NCBI GenBank assembly: GCA_029977705.1
Contig: JAPOKJ010000007.1
Location: 1 to 64,000, forward strand
From: Burkholderiales bacterium
GTDB taxonomy: Bacteria; Pseudomonadota; Gammaproteobacteria; Burkholderiales; Burkholderiaceae_E
Direction: 5' to 3'
Length of the DNA stretch: 64,000 nucleotides
This document shows, piece after piece, positions 26,988 through 36,132 of the stretch (position 1 is the stretch's first letter; every line of letters begins with the position of its first letter). The position numbers and the translations under genes are program-made. Under the pieces are notes generated by a model. The model had not been told where the DNA came from and made no database searches. It saw only the letters and a list, made by a program, of their open reading frames with translations.

Positions 26988-27077
26988 CATCATGCATATT
27001 GTGGGTTTCCGTAGCAGCACGGGCATTCCTTAAAGCACGCTCGCAGTGCGCTGTGCAGCGCCCCTGGCCCGTCCGGC

Positions 27078-28781
27078 TCAGCGCCGGCCACTGTGCGTGA
27101 CGGCCCCCAGGTGGGCAGGTCCGACCAGCCGCGCATACTTTTCCAGCACCCCGTTGAGGGGCTCGCCATCGGCGCGGTTCAGTGCGCCCGCCCCCCGGCC
27201 TCCTGCGGCCCGGGCCGCTTCCCAGGCGGCGCGCCGCCGGCGCAGTTCGGCCTCGTCCAGTTGCACATCCAGGCGCGCGGCGGCTGCATCGATACGGACG
27301 GTATCGCCGTCGCGCAACCAGGCAATCGGGCCGCCCGCGGCGGCTTCCGGGCCGACATAGCCGATCATCATGCCGCGGGTCGCGCCCGAAAAGCGCCCAT
27401 CGGTGAGCAAGGCAACCTTCTCGCCCATGCCCTGACCATAGATCAGGGCCGTCACGCCGAGCATCTCGCGCATGCCCGGGCCGCCGGCCGGCCCCTCGTT
27501 GCGGATCACCAGCACCTCGCCGGCACGATATTGCTGCGACTTGATGACCTCGTAACAGTGTTCCTCGGATTCAAAGACGCGGGCCGGGCCGGTGAACTGG
27601 AGCGACGCAAGCCCGGCAATCTTGATCAAGGCACCCTCCGGTGCCAGGTTGCCGCGCAGCACCACCACGCCGCCACTGCCATGCAGGGGGGTGGCCGGAT
27701 CGAAGATCATGTCGCCATCGGGACCGGCCACGCCGGCCAGCCGATCCTTGAGGGTGCGTCCATCCAGGCTCAGGGTGTCGCCATGCAGGTAGCCGGCATC
27801 GAGCAGGGGCTTGAGCACGCGGTCCACGCCACCGGCGCGGAACAGGTCGACCGCCAGGTACTTGCCGCCGGGCTGCAGGCTGGCGATCAGCGGCGTTCTG
27901 GCAAAGACCTCGGCCACATCGTCGAGGGTGAAGCGGATGCCAGCCTCATGGGCGATCGCCGGCAGGTGCAGGCCGGCGTTGGTGGAGCCGCCGGTGGCGG
28001 CCACGGCGGCGGCCGCGTTCTCGAGCGACTTGCGGGTGATCAGGTCCAGGGGCAGCGGTCCGCCCTTGGCCAGGATCTCGGTGACGCGGCGCCCGGCCGC
28101 ACGGGCCAGCGCCAGGCGCTCGCTGTAGACCGCCGGCATCATCGCCGAACCCGGCAGGGCCAGGCCCAGGGTCTCGGACACCATGGCCATCGTATTGGCC
28201 GTGAACTGGCCCGGGCAGGAGCCCACGGTCGGCGCGCAGACATGCTCCAGTTCGTTCAGCTCGGCCTCGGTCATCTGGCCGGCCAGCACGGCGCCCACCC
28301 CTTCATAGGCGGTCAGGATGGTCGCGTCCTTGCCCCGCCAATGACCGGGCAGCATGGCACCGCCATACACGAAGACACTGGGGCAGTTGAGCCGGGCCAT
28401 GGCCATCATCATGCCGGGCAGGGTCTTGTCGCAGCCGGCAAAGGCGACCAGGCCGTCATACAGATGGCCCCGCATCACCGCCTCGACCGAATCGGCGATC
28501 AGTTCGCGCGACACCAGGCTCATGCGCATGCCCTTGTGATTCATCGACACGCCGTCGGAGACCGATACCGTGGTGAAGGGCACCGGCACGCCGCCGCCCT
28601 GCGCCACACCGAGCCGGGCCGCATCGGCCTGCGGCCCGAGCGACATCGAGCAGGGCGTGTTCTCGCCATGGGTGCTGACGATGCCGATCAGGGGCTTGTC
28701 GAAATCACCGTCATCCAGCCCCATCGCGCGCATGAAGGCGCGATGCGGGGTACGATCCATGCCGTCGGTGACCTTGCTCAT
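27078..28781 (-). CDS. ilvD: IlvD/Edd-family dehydratase (dihydroxy-acid dehydratase)
   Basis: This 567-residue protein has the family Fe-S and active-site motifs [11 protein letters not shown] and '[17 protein letters not shown]', and late motif '[13 protein letters not shown]'. IlvD dehydrates dihydroxy-acids in branched-chain amino acid synthesis; related members act on sugar acids. It has a suitable length for IlvD, but it stands alone beside a TRAP importer rather than with ilvBNC, so a catabolic acid dehydratase is a real alternative. An AGGA site precedes the start. Confidence 0.87.
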   Translation of the reverse strand: MSKVTDGMDRTPHRAFMRAMGLDDGDFDKPLIGIVSTHGENTPCSMSLGPQADAARLGVAQGGGVPVPFTTVSVSDGVSMNHKGMRMSLVSRELIADSVEAVMRGHLYDGLVAFAGCDKTLPGMMMAMARLNCPSVFVYGGAMLPGHWRGKDATILTAYEGVGAVLAGQMTEAELNELEHVCAPTVGSCPGQFTANTMAMVSETLGLALPGSAMMPAVYSERLALARAAGRRVTEILAKGGPLPLDLITRKSLENAAAAVAATGGSTNAGLHLPAIAHEAGIRFTLDDVAEVFARTPLIASLQPGGKYLAVDLFRAGGVDRVLKPLLDAGYLHGDTLSLDGRTLKDRLAGVAGPDGDMIFDPATPLHGSGGVVVLRGNLAPEGALIKIAGLASLQFTGPARVFESEEHCYEVIKSQQYRAGEVLVIRNEGPAGGPGMREMLGVTALIYGQGMGEKVALLTDGRFSGATRGMMIGYVGPEAAAGGPIAWLRDGDTVRIDAAAARLDVQLDEAELRRRRAAWEAARAAGGRGAGALNRADGEPLNGVLEKYARLVGPAHLGAVTHSGRR

Positions 28782-28873
28782 CGGAATATCCTGTGACCAG
28801 AGAAAATAAAAAAGGAAAGGAGAGGCCCGGACGCCAGCCCCCAGCGATGCGATGAAAATCGTTCACCGCATCC

Positions 28874-29824
28874 CTAACGCTCGCCGCGGATATACGGCTT
28901 CATCAAGGCCTGCGGATAGGCGGCCTTGCGCGACATCAGCACCAGCGCGAAGATCGAAAAAAGATAGGGCAGCATCAGGTAGAACTGGTACGGCACCCCA
29001 CCGCCCGAGGATTGTTGCAGTCGCAACTGCAAGGCATCGAAGAAGGCGAACAGCAAGGCCCCGAGCAAGGCCTTGCCCGGTCGCCAGGATGCAAACACCA
29101 CCAGGGCCACGCAGATCCAGCCACGGCCATTGATCATGTTGAAGAAGAAGGCATTGAAGGCGGCCGTGGTCAGGAAGGCGCCGGCCACCCCCATCAAGGC
29201 CGATCCGGCCACGATGGCGCCGGTGCGCACCGCCGTCACGCTCAGGCCCGCACTCTCGGCCGCTGCCGGGTTCTCACCGACCATGCGGATCGCCAGGCCG
29301 GCCGGCGTGCGATACAGCAGCCAGGCGATCAGAGGCACCAGCACCAGGGCCAGCACCGTCATCGGGGTCTGGGCACCAATGACCGGTCCGATCAGGGGCA
29401 GGCTGTCCCACAGGCCATGCATCTCGGCAAAGGGCTGGATGGTGGGCGGCTCACTCACCTTGGGAAAGCCCACGCGATAACCGTAATAGGTCAGGCTGGT
29501 GGCAAACATCGTCAACCCCAGCCCCGCCACATGCTGGGACAGGGCCAGATGCACGGTGAGCAGCGCATGCAGCAGGCCCAGCACCGCACCAGTGGCCGCG
29601 GCTGCCAGCACGCCGGTCCACAGGCCAAAGCCGGCATAGACCGTGAGCCAGCCGCAGAAGGCGCCCGCCACCATGATGCCCTCGATGCCCAGGTTGAGCA
29701 CCCCCGCCCGCTCGCACAGCAACACGCCGAGCGTCCCCAGGATGAGGGGCGTGGCAATCCGCAGCACCGCCACCCAGAAGGGCGCGGTGGCGATCAGTTC
29801 GAGGATGTCCTGGAAGAGGTCCAT
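28874..29824 (-). CDS. ABC transporter permease, nucleoside type (second permease)
   Basis: The 316-residue protein starts at ATG 29824 and overlaps the preceding permease gene by 31 nt. It has the BPD_transp_2 features 'LILGTLGVLLCERAGVLNLGIEGIMVAGAF' and 'GENPAAAESAGLSV', characteristic of the YufQ/NupC-type permease of purine-nucleoside ABC importers. Several hydrophobic helices are evident. The C-terminal cytoplasmic tail is short and basic. With the ATPase and first permease it forms a complete membrane unit; the BMP receptor is encoded separately. Confidence 0.9.
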   Translation of the reverse strand: MDLFQDILELIATAPFWVAVLRIATPLILGTLGVLLCERAGVLNLGIEGIMVAGAFCGWLTVYAGFGLWTGVLAAAATGAVLGLLHALLTVHLALSQHVAGLGLTMFATSLTYYGYRVGFPKVSEPPTIQPFAEMHGLWDSLPLIGPVIGAQTPMTVLALVLVPLIAWLLYRTPAGLAIRMVGENPAAAESAGLSVTAVRTGAIVAGSALMGVAGAFLTTAAFNAFFFNMINGRGWICVALVVFASWRPGKALLGALLFAFFDALQLRLQQSSGGGVPYQFYLMLPYLFSIFALVLMSRKAAYPQALMKPYIRGER

Positions 29825-30876
29825 TGCACTTTGAATTGGGTCAGCATGGTGGCCACCAGCATCGCGATCAGGGCGACCGCGACGATGACATCGGCGATAT
29901 AGGTGGGCACGGCCACGATCCGGCTCATCGAGTCGGCTCCCACCAGCATGCCGGCCACAAAGACCGCCGCCAGCACCACGCCGAGCGGGGACAGTGCCGC
30001 CAGCATGGCGATGACGATGCCGGTGTAGCCGTAACCGGGCGACATGTCGAGGGTCACGTAGCTGGTGCGTCCGGCCACCTCGGAGACGCCAGCCAGGCCG
30101 GCCAGGGCGCCCGACAGCAGGGCCGTCTTGATGATGACGGCGCGCACCGGCAGCCCGAGAAAGGCCGAGGCCTGGGCATTGGCACCCACGGCACGCATCT
30201 GCAGGCCCAGTCGGGTGTAGCGGTTGATCAGCGTGATCACTGCGACCGAGCCGAGCGCCCACCACAGGCCGGCGTGAAGCCGCGTCTTGTCGAGCAGCTT
30301 GTCGAATTCGAGTTCGCCCTTCAGGGCCACCGATTGCGGCCAGCCCATGCCGGCAGGGTCCTTCATCGGTCCGTCGAGCATCGCGGAAACAAACAGCAGC
30401 ACGATGAAATTGAGCAGCAAGGTGGTGACCACCTCATCAACCGACAGGCGCGCCTTGAACCAGGCCGGGATCAGCAGCAACAGGGCGCCAGCGGCCATCG
30501 CAGCGAGGATCATGCCGGCATAGAGCAGCGCATCGGGGGCCGCAAAGCCCTCGCCGCCATGCAGGCCGCCTACTGCCACCGCTGCCAGGGCACCGGCATA
30601 CAGCTGGCCTTCGGCGCCGATGTTGAACAGGCGGGCCCGGAAAGCCACCGCCGCCGACAAGCCGGTGAAGATCAGCGGGATCGCCCGCGTCAGCGTCTCG
30701 GACAGGGCAAAGCGCGAACCAAACGCACCTTCGAAGAGCAGGCCGTAGGTCTGCAACACCGGTGCACCGGCCCAGGCCACCAGGGCAGCACAGACCAGCA
30801 GGGTAAAGCCGATCGCCACCAGCGGCGCCAGCCAGCGTGCGCGTTGCGAGGCGACGCTGCGACGGACCAGTCTCAT
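29794..30876 (-). CDS. ABC transporter permease, nucleoside type (first permease)
   Basis: This 360-residue protein from ATG 30876 has about ten hydrophobic segments and the permease signature 'TLTRAIPLIFTGLSAAVAFRARLFNIGAEGQLY' and 'GANAQASAFLGLPV'. It corresponds to the YufP/NupB-type permease. The start overlaps the ATPase stop (ATGA), showing translational coupling. Confidence 0.9.
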   Translation of the reverse strand: MRLVRRSVASQRARWLAPLVAIGFTLLVCAALVAWAGAPVLQTYGLLFEGAFGSRFALSETLTRAIPLIFTGLSAAVAFRARLFNIGAEGQLYAGALAAVAVGGLHGGEGFAAPDALLYAGMILAAMAAGALLLLIPAWFKARLSVDEVVTTLLLNFIVLLFVSAMLDGPMKDPAGMGWPQSVALKGELEFDKLLDKTRLHAGLWWALGSVAVITLINRYTRLGLQMRAVGANAQASAFLGLPVRAVIIKTALLSGALAGLAGVSEVAGRTSYVTLDMSPGYGYTGIVIAMLAALSPLGVVLAAVFVAGMLVGADSMSRIVAVPTYIADVIVAVALIAMLVATMLTQFKVQWTSSRTSSN

Positions 30877-32366
30877 GACTGCCCCGCCATGGCCAGGCCA
30901 AGGGTGGCGGTATCCCATTGCGCGATCGGGCGGGCCGGCGACAGGTGTCCCTTGAACATGACGGCGACCCGATCGGCCAGGGCCCAGATCTCGTCCAGGT
31001 CTTCCGAGATCAGCAGGATCGCGGCGCCGGCGGCGCGGGCATCGAGCAATTGCTGATGGATGTAGGCGGTGGCACCGACATCCAGGCCCCAGGTCGGCTG
31101 ATTGGCAATGATCATCGGCGGCTGCCCACCCAGTTCGCGCCCGAGGATGAATTTCTGGATGTTGCCGCCCGACAGGGTGCGGATCGGCTGCTCCAGGCGC
31201 TGATGGCGCACATCGAAGGCCTGCACGATGCGCTGCGCCTCGGCGCGCATGGCGCGACGATCGAGCCAGCCGAGCCAGCGCGGGCCGCGCAGCATTTTCG
31301 GATCCTGCAGGCGATGCAAGGCGGCATTGTCGATCAGGTCGGCATCACCCACCACGCCGACATGGGTGCGGTCCTCGGGAATGCGTCCCAGGCCCTGGCC
31401 GATCCAGTCGCGCCGCCCTTCCACCGCCTCGGCCAGCGCCTGCTGCCCGTTGCCAGCCACACCGGCAACGGCAAGGATCTCGCCCGGTGCCACCGAGAAG
31501 GCCATCGGTCCGTCTTCGATGGCCATGCGCAAGTCGCCCCGCCGCGCGCCGGCGGCGCCTGCCGCCGCTGTCTGGGCATCGCGGCGCGGCAATTCGATCT
31601 TGCGGCCAACCATGCGTTCGGCCAGCGCGGCGGGATCGGCGCCCGCATTGTCGACCACATCGACCAGCTTGCCGCCGCGCAGGATGGCGATGCGGTCGGC
31701 CACCCGCATCACCTCGGCCATCTTGTGGGTGATGAAGATGATCGACAGCCCCTCGCGCACCATCGCCGAGAGCGTGGCAAACAACGCATCGCTCTCCTGT
31801 GGTGTCAGCACCGCGGTCGGTTCGTCGAGAATCAGCAGGCGGGCTCCACGGACCAGGGCCTTGAGGATTTCAACGCGCTGCCGCTCGCCTACCGACAGCT
31901 GCCGCACCAGGGCATCTGGTGCCACCTCCAGGCCATAGCGCTGGCAGGCCTGCAGCAGCCGGGCACGGATCGCGGCTCGTGCCGAGCGCGCCGCCCACAG
32001 GGGCTCCAGCCCGATCATCACGTTGTCGAGCACGGAGAGATTGTCGGCCAGCGTGAAGTGCTGGTGCACCATGCCGATACCGGCAGCAAGAGCCGCCTTG
32101 GGATCGCCCGGCGGCAGGGGCTGACCGAAGGCTTCGACCGTGCCGGCATCGGCCACATAGTGGCCGAACAGGATCGATACCAGGGTGGACTTGCCCGCCC
32201 CGTTCTCGCCGAGCAGGGCCAACACCTGCCCCTCCTCCAGGCTCAGAGAAATGTCATCATTGGCCAGGGCTGTGCCAAAGCGCTTGCTGATATGCTCCAT
32301 GCGCAGCACGGTGCGCGCGCTGGCGCGACCGGACTGCAGGGCCTCTCGGGTGCTGGCGGACTCCAT
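30873..32366 (-). CDS. ABC transporter ATP-binding protein, nucleoside/sugar type
   Basis: The 497-residue protein from ATG 32366 carries two ATPase domains. The first has Walker A GENGAGKS, the signature LSVGERQRVEI, and 'LLILDEPTAVLTPQE'. The second has the degenerate Walker A 'GVAGNGQQ', the signature LSGGNIQK and 'IIANQPTWGLDVGA', as normal for YufO/RbsA-like tandem ATPases. It heads the ATPase-permease-permease operon and lies 56 nt from the divergent SDR gene. Confidence 0.92.
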   Translation of the reverse strand: MESASTREALQSGRASARTVLRMEHISKRFGTALANDDISLSLEEGQVLALLGENGAGKSTLVSILFGHYVADAGTVEAFGQPLPPGDPKAALAAGIGMVHQHFTLADNLSVLDNVMIGLEPLWAARSARAAIRARLLQACQRYGLEVAPDALVRQLSVGERQRVEILKALVRGARLLILDEPTAVLTPQESDALFATLSAMVREGLSIIFITHKMAEVMRVADRIAILRGGKLVDVVDNAGADPAALAERMVGRKIELPRRDAQTAAAGAAGARRGDLRMAIEDGPMAFSVAPGEILAVAGVAGNGQQALAEAVEGRRDWIGQGLGRIPEDRTHVGVVGDADLIDNAALHRLQDPKMLRGPRWLGWLDRRAMRAEAQRIVQAFDVRHQRLEQPIRTLSGGNIQKFILGRELGGQPPMIIANQPTWGLDVGATAYIHQQLLDARAAGAAILLISEDLDEIWALADRVAVMFKGHLSPARPIAQWDTATLGLAMAGQS

Positions 32367-32422
32367 GCGCCAATAGTAACAAGGCCCGGGCCCGAACCAT
32401 TTCCTTCCGGGAGTCGAAATCC

Positions 32423-33259
32423 ATGTCATTCTGGTCGCAAAAGGTGGTCGTCATTTCCGGAGCGGCCTCCGGTATCGGCGCAGCCCTGGCCCGGCAACTG
32501 GGCAGTGCGGGGGCTCGGCTTTACCTGTGCGATGTCGATACCACACGGCTGGCCGAGGTGCACGGCGCGCTGCAGGCCGCGGGTGTCAAGGCTGAAGCGC
32601 GGGTGCTGGACGTGGCCAACCTGTCCGACTGGCAGGCCTGGGCCGCCGACATCCAGGCAGCAGGGCACCCCGCCGATGTCGTCATCAACAATGCCGGCGT
32701 ATCGCTGGTCGAACTGGTGCGCAACATGGCCGAGGAAGATGCCCGGTGGATCATGGGGATCAATTTCTGGGGCGTGTTCAATGGCTGCAAGGCCTTCCTG
32801 CCCCAGATGGGCAAGGCGGGCCGCGGCACCCTGGTCAACATCTCGAGCATCTTCGCGATGGTATCCATGCCCTCGCAGTCGATGTACAACGCCACCAAGG
32901 CAGCGGTGCGCGGCTTTTCCGATGCGCTGCGCGAGGAAGTGCGCGAGGCGGGCATCAAGGTGCTGTGTGTTCACCCGGGCGGCGTCAAGACGCGCATCGT
33001 CGAGCAGGCCCGCATGGGCGATCTTTCCGCCTTCGGCAGGTCACCCGAGGCCATGAAGCGCGACTTTCAGGCCAATGCCGGCACCACGGCCGAATCGGCC
33101 GCCCGCCAGATCATCGCGGCCATCGAGCGCGGCGAGCGCCGCTTGCTCATCGGCAAGGATGCGCGCGTGCTCGACTGGATGTTCCGATTGGTGCCGGCTA
33201 CGGCATCGGCCCGATTTACAGCCCTGGCGCGGCGTCGCACCGGAATGACCATCCGGTAG
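32423..33259 (+). CDS. Short-chain dehydrogenase/reductase
   Basis: This 278-residue SDR has SGAASGIG, NNAG, 'VNISSIFAMV' and YNATK motifs. The C-terminal region after 'GGVKTRIVEQ' lacks the usual FabG ending and contains 'LIGKDARVLDWMFRLVP', a feature of SDRs related to DltE/acyl-chain or ketone dehydrogenases. It is a single gene, divergent from the nucleoside ABC operon and convergent with the DUF1254 gene. Substrate unknown. Confidence 0.88.
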   Translation: MSFWSQKVVVISGAASGIGAALARQLGSAGARLYLCDVDTTRLAEVHGALQAAGVKAEARVLDVANLSDWQAWAADIQAAGHPADVVINNAGVSLVELVRNMAEEDARWIMGINFWGVFNGCKAFLPQMGKAGRGTLVNISSIFAMVSMPSQSMYNATKAAVRGFSDALREEVREAGIKVLCVHPGGVKTRIVEQARMGDLSAFGRSPEAMKRDFQANAGTTAESAARQIIAAIERGERRLLIGKDARVLDWMFRLVPATASARFTALARRRTGMTIR

Positions 33260-33282
33260 GCGCGGCAGCTGCGGCCTCGGCC

Positions 33283-34626
33283 TCAGTCCAGTCGTTCGAT
33301 GCGCGGCAGGGCGGCATGGCCCTCGATCATCGCCTGACTCGGGACGTAGGCCCGCAGCACCACGCGAAACTCGCCCGCCGGCGCCGGCAGCCAGGCCGGC
33401 ATGTCGGCGGCATCCTCAGGATGCCCATGCTGCAGCAGCAGGTCCCAGGACCCGTCGGGGTTGCGCGGAATGCCCGGGCTGCGATCGCCCAGCGCGTAGC
33501 GATACAAGGGGTTGTCGATGAAAAACATCCGGCCATCGGGCAGGCGCTCGTACATTGACAGCGACCAGAAGGCCTGCGCCTCCAGGCCCTCGGCCGGAAT
33601 GCGTACCCGGTAGCGATGGGCACCGATCAGGGGCATGCCGGTGACATCGGTGGCCGCTGTCATGTAGACCGCCTCGGCCGGCTCCAGTGCCGCCAGCCCG
33701 CCCAGGGCCACGGCAGCCCTGAGCGCATAGTCCCGACCAAAGTTGCCGACCCGGGCATCGGGCAGGGACCAGCCATCGCGCATGCGGCGCTCACTCATGA
33801 ATCCCGTCTTGAAGCGGGACTGCAGGCTGGGCAAGCGCTCCTGCCACAAGGCCTGGGTCTGCATCGGCAATTGCTCCCAGGCCTGCGGGCCGCAGCCCAG
33901 GCCAGTGCCGGACCAGGCCTGGAGCAGCGCCACTTCGTCGGCTGGCGCCGGGTTGCGCGCCAGCAGTTCATTGACCGCGGCCAGGAACAGCGCCGGCGTC
34001 GGCGAGGCCTGCGCCTGCACCTGCTGCACAAAGACCGAGGCATCACGGCGCAGGGCCACCCCACGCAGTGCATCCTGGATGGCATGGGCAGCGCCGGCAT
34101 CCTCGGCGCTGACCACCAGCCAGCGCGCCAATGCCCAGACATCATGGCCCGGAGCGCGCAGGATGCGCTGCCCGTCTGGCATCGGCTGGCCATGGAAGGC
34201 CTGATACAGCGCGGCCAGTTCCTGCTCATCCTGATCGGGACCGATCAGGATCACATCGGTCGGCTGCGCCACACCATCGCCAAGGCGGCTGCCCAGCATC
34301 GCGAAATTGTTGGTGAAGGCATCCATCAGCGCGACCGACCAGTAGCGCCCCGCGATCGGTGGAATCACCAGGTGCACCGGACTGGCCGCCAGATCCAGCC
34401 AGGCCGAGCTGTACAAGGTGTCGTGGTTGGGGGTGGTGACGGTCCGTGCGCGATGGGTGACCAGCGCCCGCTGATGGAAGAACACATTGACCTCGCGACG
34501 CGCCGGATTCTTCGGCTCATGGATCATCATGTAGCGGGTCCGCGCCATCTCGTAGACCGGAAAGGCGTATTCAATCGCCGATTCGATCAGGCGGGCATCC
34601 GGGGCGGCATTCGGAGACTGTGTCAT
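33283..34626 (-). CDS. DUF1254/DUF1214-domain protein
   Basis: This 447-residue protein has the DUF1254 N-terminal features 'YAFPVYEMARTRY' and 'RTVTTPNHDTLYSSAWLDL', and the C-terminal DUF1214 features 'FWSLSMYE..DGRMF.IDNPLYRYALGDR' and 'LLLQHGHPEDA' followed by 'FRVVLRAYVPSQ'. No signal peptide is evident, while many homologues are exported. No enzymatic role is established for the family. The gene starts 21 nt beyond the bmpA terminator, so it probably has its own promoter. Confidence 0.88.
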   Translation of the reverse strand: MTQSPNAAPDARLIESAIEYAFPVYEMARTRYMMIHEPKNPARREVNVFFHQRALVTHRARTVTTPNHDTLYSSAWLDLAASPVHLVIPPIAGRYWSVALMDAFTNNFAMLGSRLGDGVAQPTDVILIGPDQDEQELAALYQAFHGQPMPDGQRILRAPGHDVWALARWLVVSAEDAGAAHAIQDALRGVALRRDASVFVQQVQAQASPTPALFLAAVNELLARNPAPADEVALLQAWSGTGLGCGPQAWEQLPMQTQALWQERLPSLQSRFKTGFMSERRMRDGWSLPDARVGNFGRDYALRAAVALGGLAALEPAEAVYMTAATDVTGMPLIGAHRYRVRIPAEGLEAQAFWSLSMYERLPDGRMFFIDNPLYRYALGDRSPGIPRNPDGSWDLLLQHGHPEDAADMPAWLPAPAGEFRVVLRAYVPSQAMIEGHAALPRIERLD

Positions 34627-34646
34627 CGCGCTTTTCTTTCAATCGC

Positions 34647-34669
34647 AAAAAGGGGGCCAGAAGGCCCCC
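34647..34669 (-). terminator. Rho-independent terminator of the BMP receptor gene
   Basis: On the minus strand GGGGGCC, a four-base loop and GGCCCCC are followed by five Ts. It lies about 70 nt after the BMP gene stop and before the DUF1254 start. Confidence 0.88.
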
Positions 34670-34738
34670 CGATGAAACGACTGGCAGCATGCCCGGCTTG
34701 CATAGACCGGGTCGATCACCCGGCGCAAGCCGGCAGGC

Positions 34739-35740
34739 TTACTTGGCCGTTGCCTTGGGCTGGTTGTCGTCGATCTTGACAGTGAACTTGGCGGCCAGGA
34801 TGGCAGCCTGCTTTTCCTGAACCTTCTTGACGACTTCAGCCGGCACCTTGCTCTCGAAAGTGCCCAGGGGCGCCAGTTCGGAGCCCTTGTACTTCATCAT
34901 CGAGTACTGGCCATAGTCCTCGGCCTTGAACTTGCCTTCCTTGACCAGCTTGAGCGCGCGGTCGATGGTCGGCTCCATGTTCCACAGGGCCGAGGCCACC
35001 ACCGTCTCAGGGTACTTGTCCTGGGTGTTGATCACGTTGCCGATCGCCAGCTTGCCTTTTTCCTTGGCGGCATCGGAGACACCGAAGCGCTCGGCGTACA
35101 TCACGTCAGCCCCCTTGTCGATCATTGCGAAGGCGGCTTCCTTGGCCTTGGGCGGATCGAACCAGGAATTGATGAAGGTGACCATGAAGGTAACCTTGGG
35201 GTTGGTCTCCTTGGCACCGGCCATGAAGGCATTCATCAGGCGGTTGACCTCGGGGATGGGGTAGCCGCCCACCATGCCGATCTTGCCGCTCTTGCTCATC
35301 GCACCGGCGATCATGCCGGTCAGGTAGGCCGGCTCCTGGATGAAGTTGTCAAAGACCGAGAAATTGGGCGCGACCGGCTTGCCGGAGGAGCCCATCAGGA
35401 ACGAAACCTTGGGGTAGGCCTTGGCCACCTTGCGCGCGGCCGCCTCGACGGCAAAGGACTCGCCCACGATCAGGGTGTTGCCCTGCTCGGCATACTCGCG
35501 CATCACGCGCTCGTAGTCGGCGTTGGCGACCTTCTCGGAGAATTTGTATTCGATCTCGCCGCGGGCCACGGCTGCGTTCAATGCCTTGTGGATGCGGCTG
35601 ACCCACTGCTGCTCGACCGGCACGGTGTAGATGGCAGCGACCTTGAGCTTGGCCTGCGCCAGGGCGGCGCCGGGCAGGGCGGAGGCGGCCACGGCAAGCG
35701 CGGCGCTGGCGAGCAGGGTACGACGGGACTGGATGTTCAT
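34739..35740 (-). CDS. BMP-family nucleoside ABC transporter receptor
   Basis: This 333-residue protein has an N-terminal signal of twin-Arg type (SRRTLLASAAL, cleavage after ALAQ) and the BMP/PnrA-like receptor core: 'KVAAIYTVPVEQQWVSRIH', 'VSFLMGSS', 'FIQEPAYLTGMIAGAMSKSGKIGMVGG'. These bind purine nucleosides or related ligands. It is probably the receptor for the ATPase/permease genes at 28874-32366 but is cut off from them by a terminator, the DUF1254 gene and an opposing SDR gene. Confidence 0.9.
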   Translation of the reverse strand: MNIQSRRTLLASAALAVAASALPGAALAQAKLKVAAIYTVPVEQQWVSRIHKALNAAVARGEIEYKFSEKVANADYERVMREYAEQGNTLIVGESFAVEAAARKVAKAYPKVSFLMGSSGKPVAPNFSVFDNFIQEPAYLTGMIAGAMSKSGKIGMVGGYPIPEVNRLMNAFMAGAKETNPKVTFMVTFINSWFDPPKAKEAAFAMIDKGADVMYAERFGVSDAAKEKGKLAIGNVINTQDKYPETVVASALWNMEPTIDRALKLVKEGKFKAEDYGQYSMMKYKGSELAPLGTFESKVPAEVVKKVQEKQAAILAAKFTVKIDDNQPKATAK

Positions 35741-35820
35741 CTGGGACCTCTGTGGCGTTGGGAATGGGATCGGGGTCGTGGGCCCCGTGCAGGCATTCTA
35801 AGGCAAGGCTGGAAGGGCCC

Positions 35821-36042
35821 TCAGTCGGCAACCTCGACCCGCTTGATACGGGCGCCCGCCCCCGTCTTGATCGACACCGACGAGCGTGGTTTGCCAAAGG
35901 CCTTGGCCACCAGCGCGATCAGTTCGGCATTGGCCTTGCCATCGACGGGCGGCGACTTCAGACTGGCCTGCCAATGGCCATCGACCTGCTGCAGCAGGGA
36001 CTCGCGGGCATTGGGCTTGACCTTGACGAGCAGGACCGGCAT
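35821..36042 (-). CDS. DUF167 (YggU-like) family protein
   Basis: Translation from ATG 36042 gives 73 residues: 'VKVKPNARES', 'ASLKSPPVDGKANAELIALVAKAFG' and 'VSIKTGAGARIKRVEV' match the DUF167 family throughout. The family is small, conserved, and of unsettled function. An in-frame upstream start at 36081 is not part of the conserved protein. It lies between the BMP gene and the MetX-like gene. Confidence 0.87.
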   Translation of the reverse strand: MPVLLVKVKPNARESLLQQVDGHWQASLKSPPVDGKANAELIALVAKAFGKPRSSVSIKTGAGARIKRVEVAD

Positions 36043-36132
36043 CGCTGCGATTGTAGGGGCAAGGAGGCCGGTTTGCCTCACGCCAGCACGCCACCGCCTC
36101 TGCTAAGCTGATCCACCCTCCCGGAGATCCGC

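Noticed and set aside
24597-27014. Very long open frame on the plus strand opposite the TRAP genes
   Set aside because: It is antisense to three recognisable TRAP genes, rich in His, Gln, Gly and Arg, and shows no known domain; such shadow frames are normal at this GC content.
27093-28796. Long plus-strand frame opposite the IlvD gene
   Set aside because: It mirrors the IlvD coding sequence almost exactly and has no domain.
30918-33056. Long plus-strand frame opposite the ABC ATPase and running into the SDR gene
   Set aside because: It spans two well-supported genes in other frames, with no recognisable domain and antisense-like composition.
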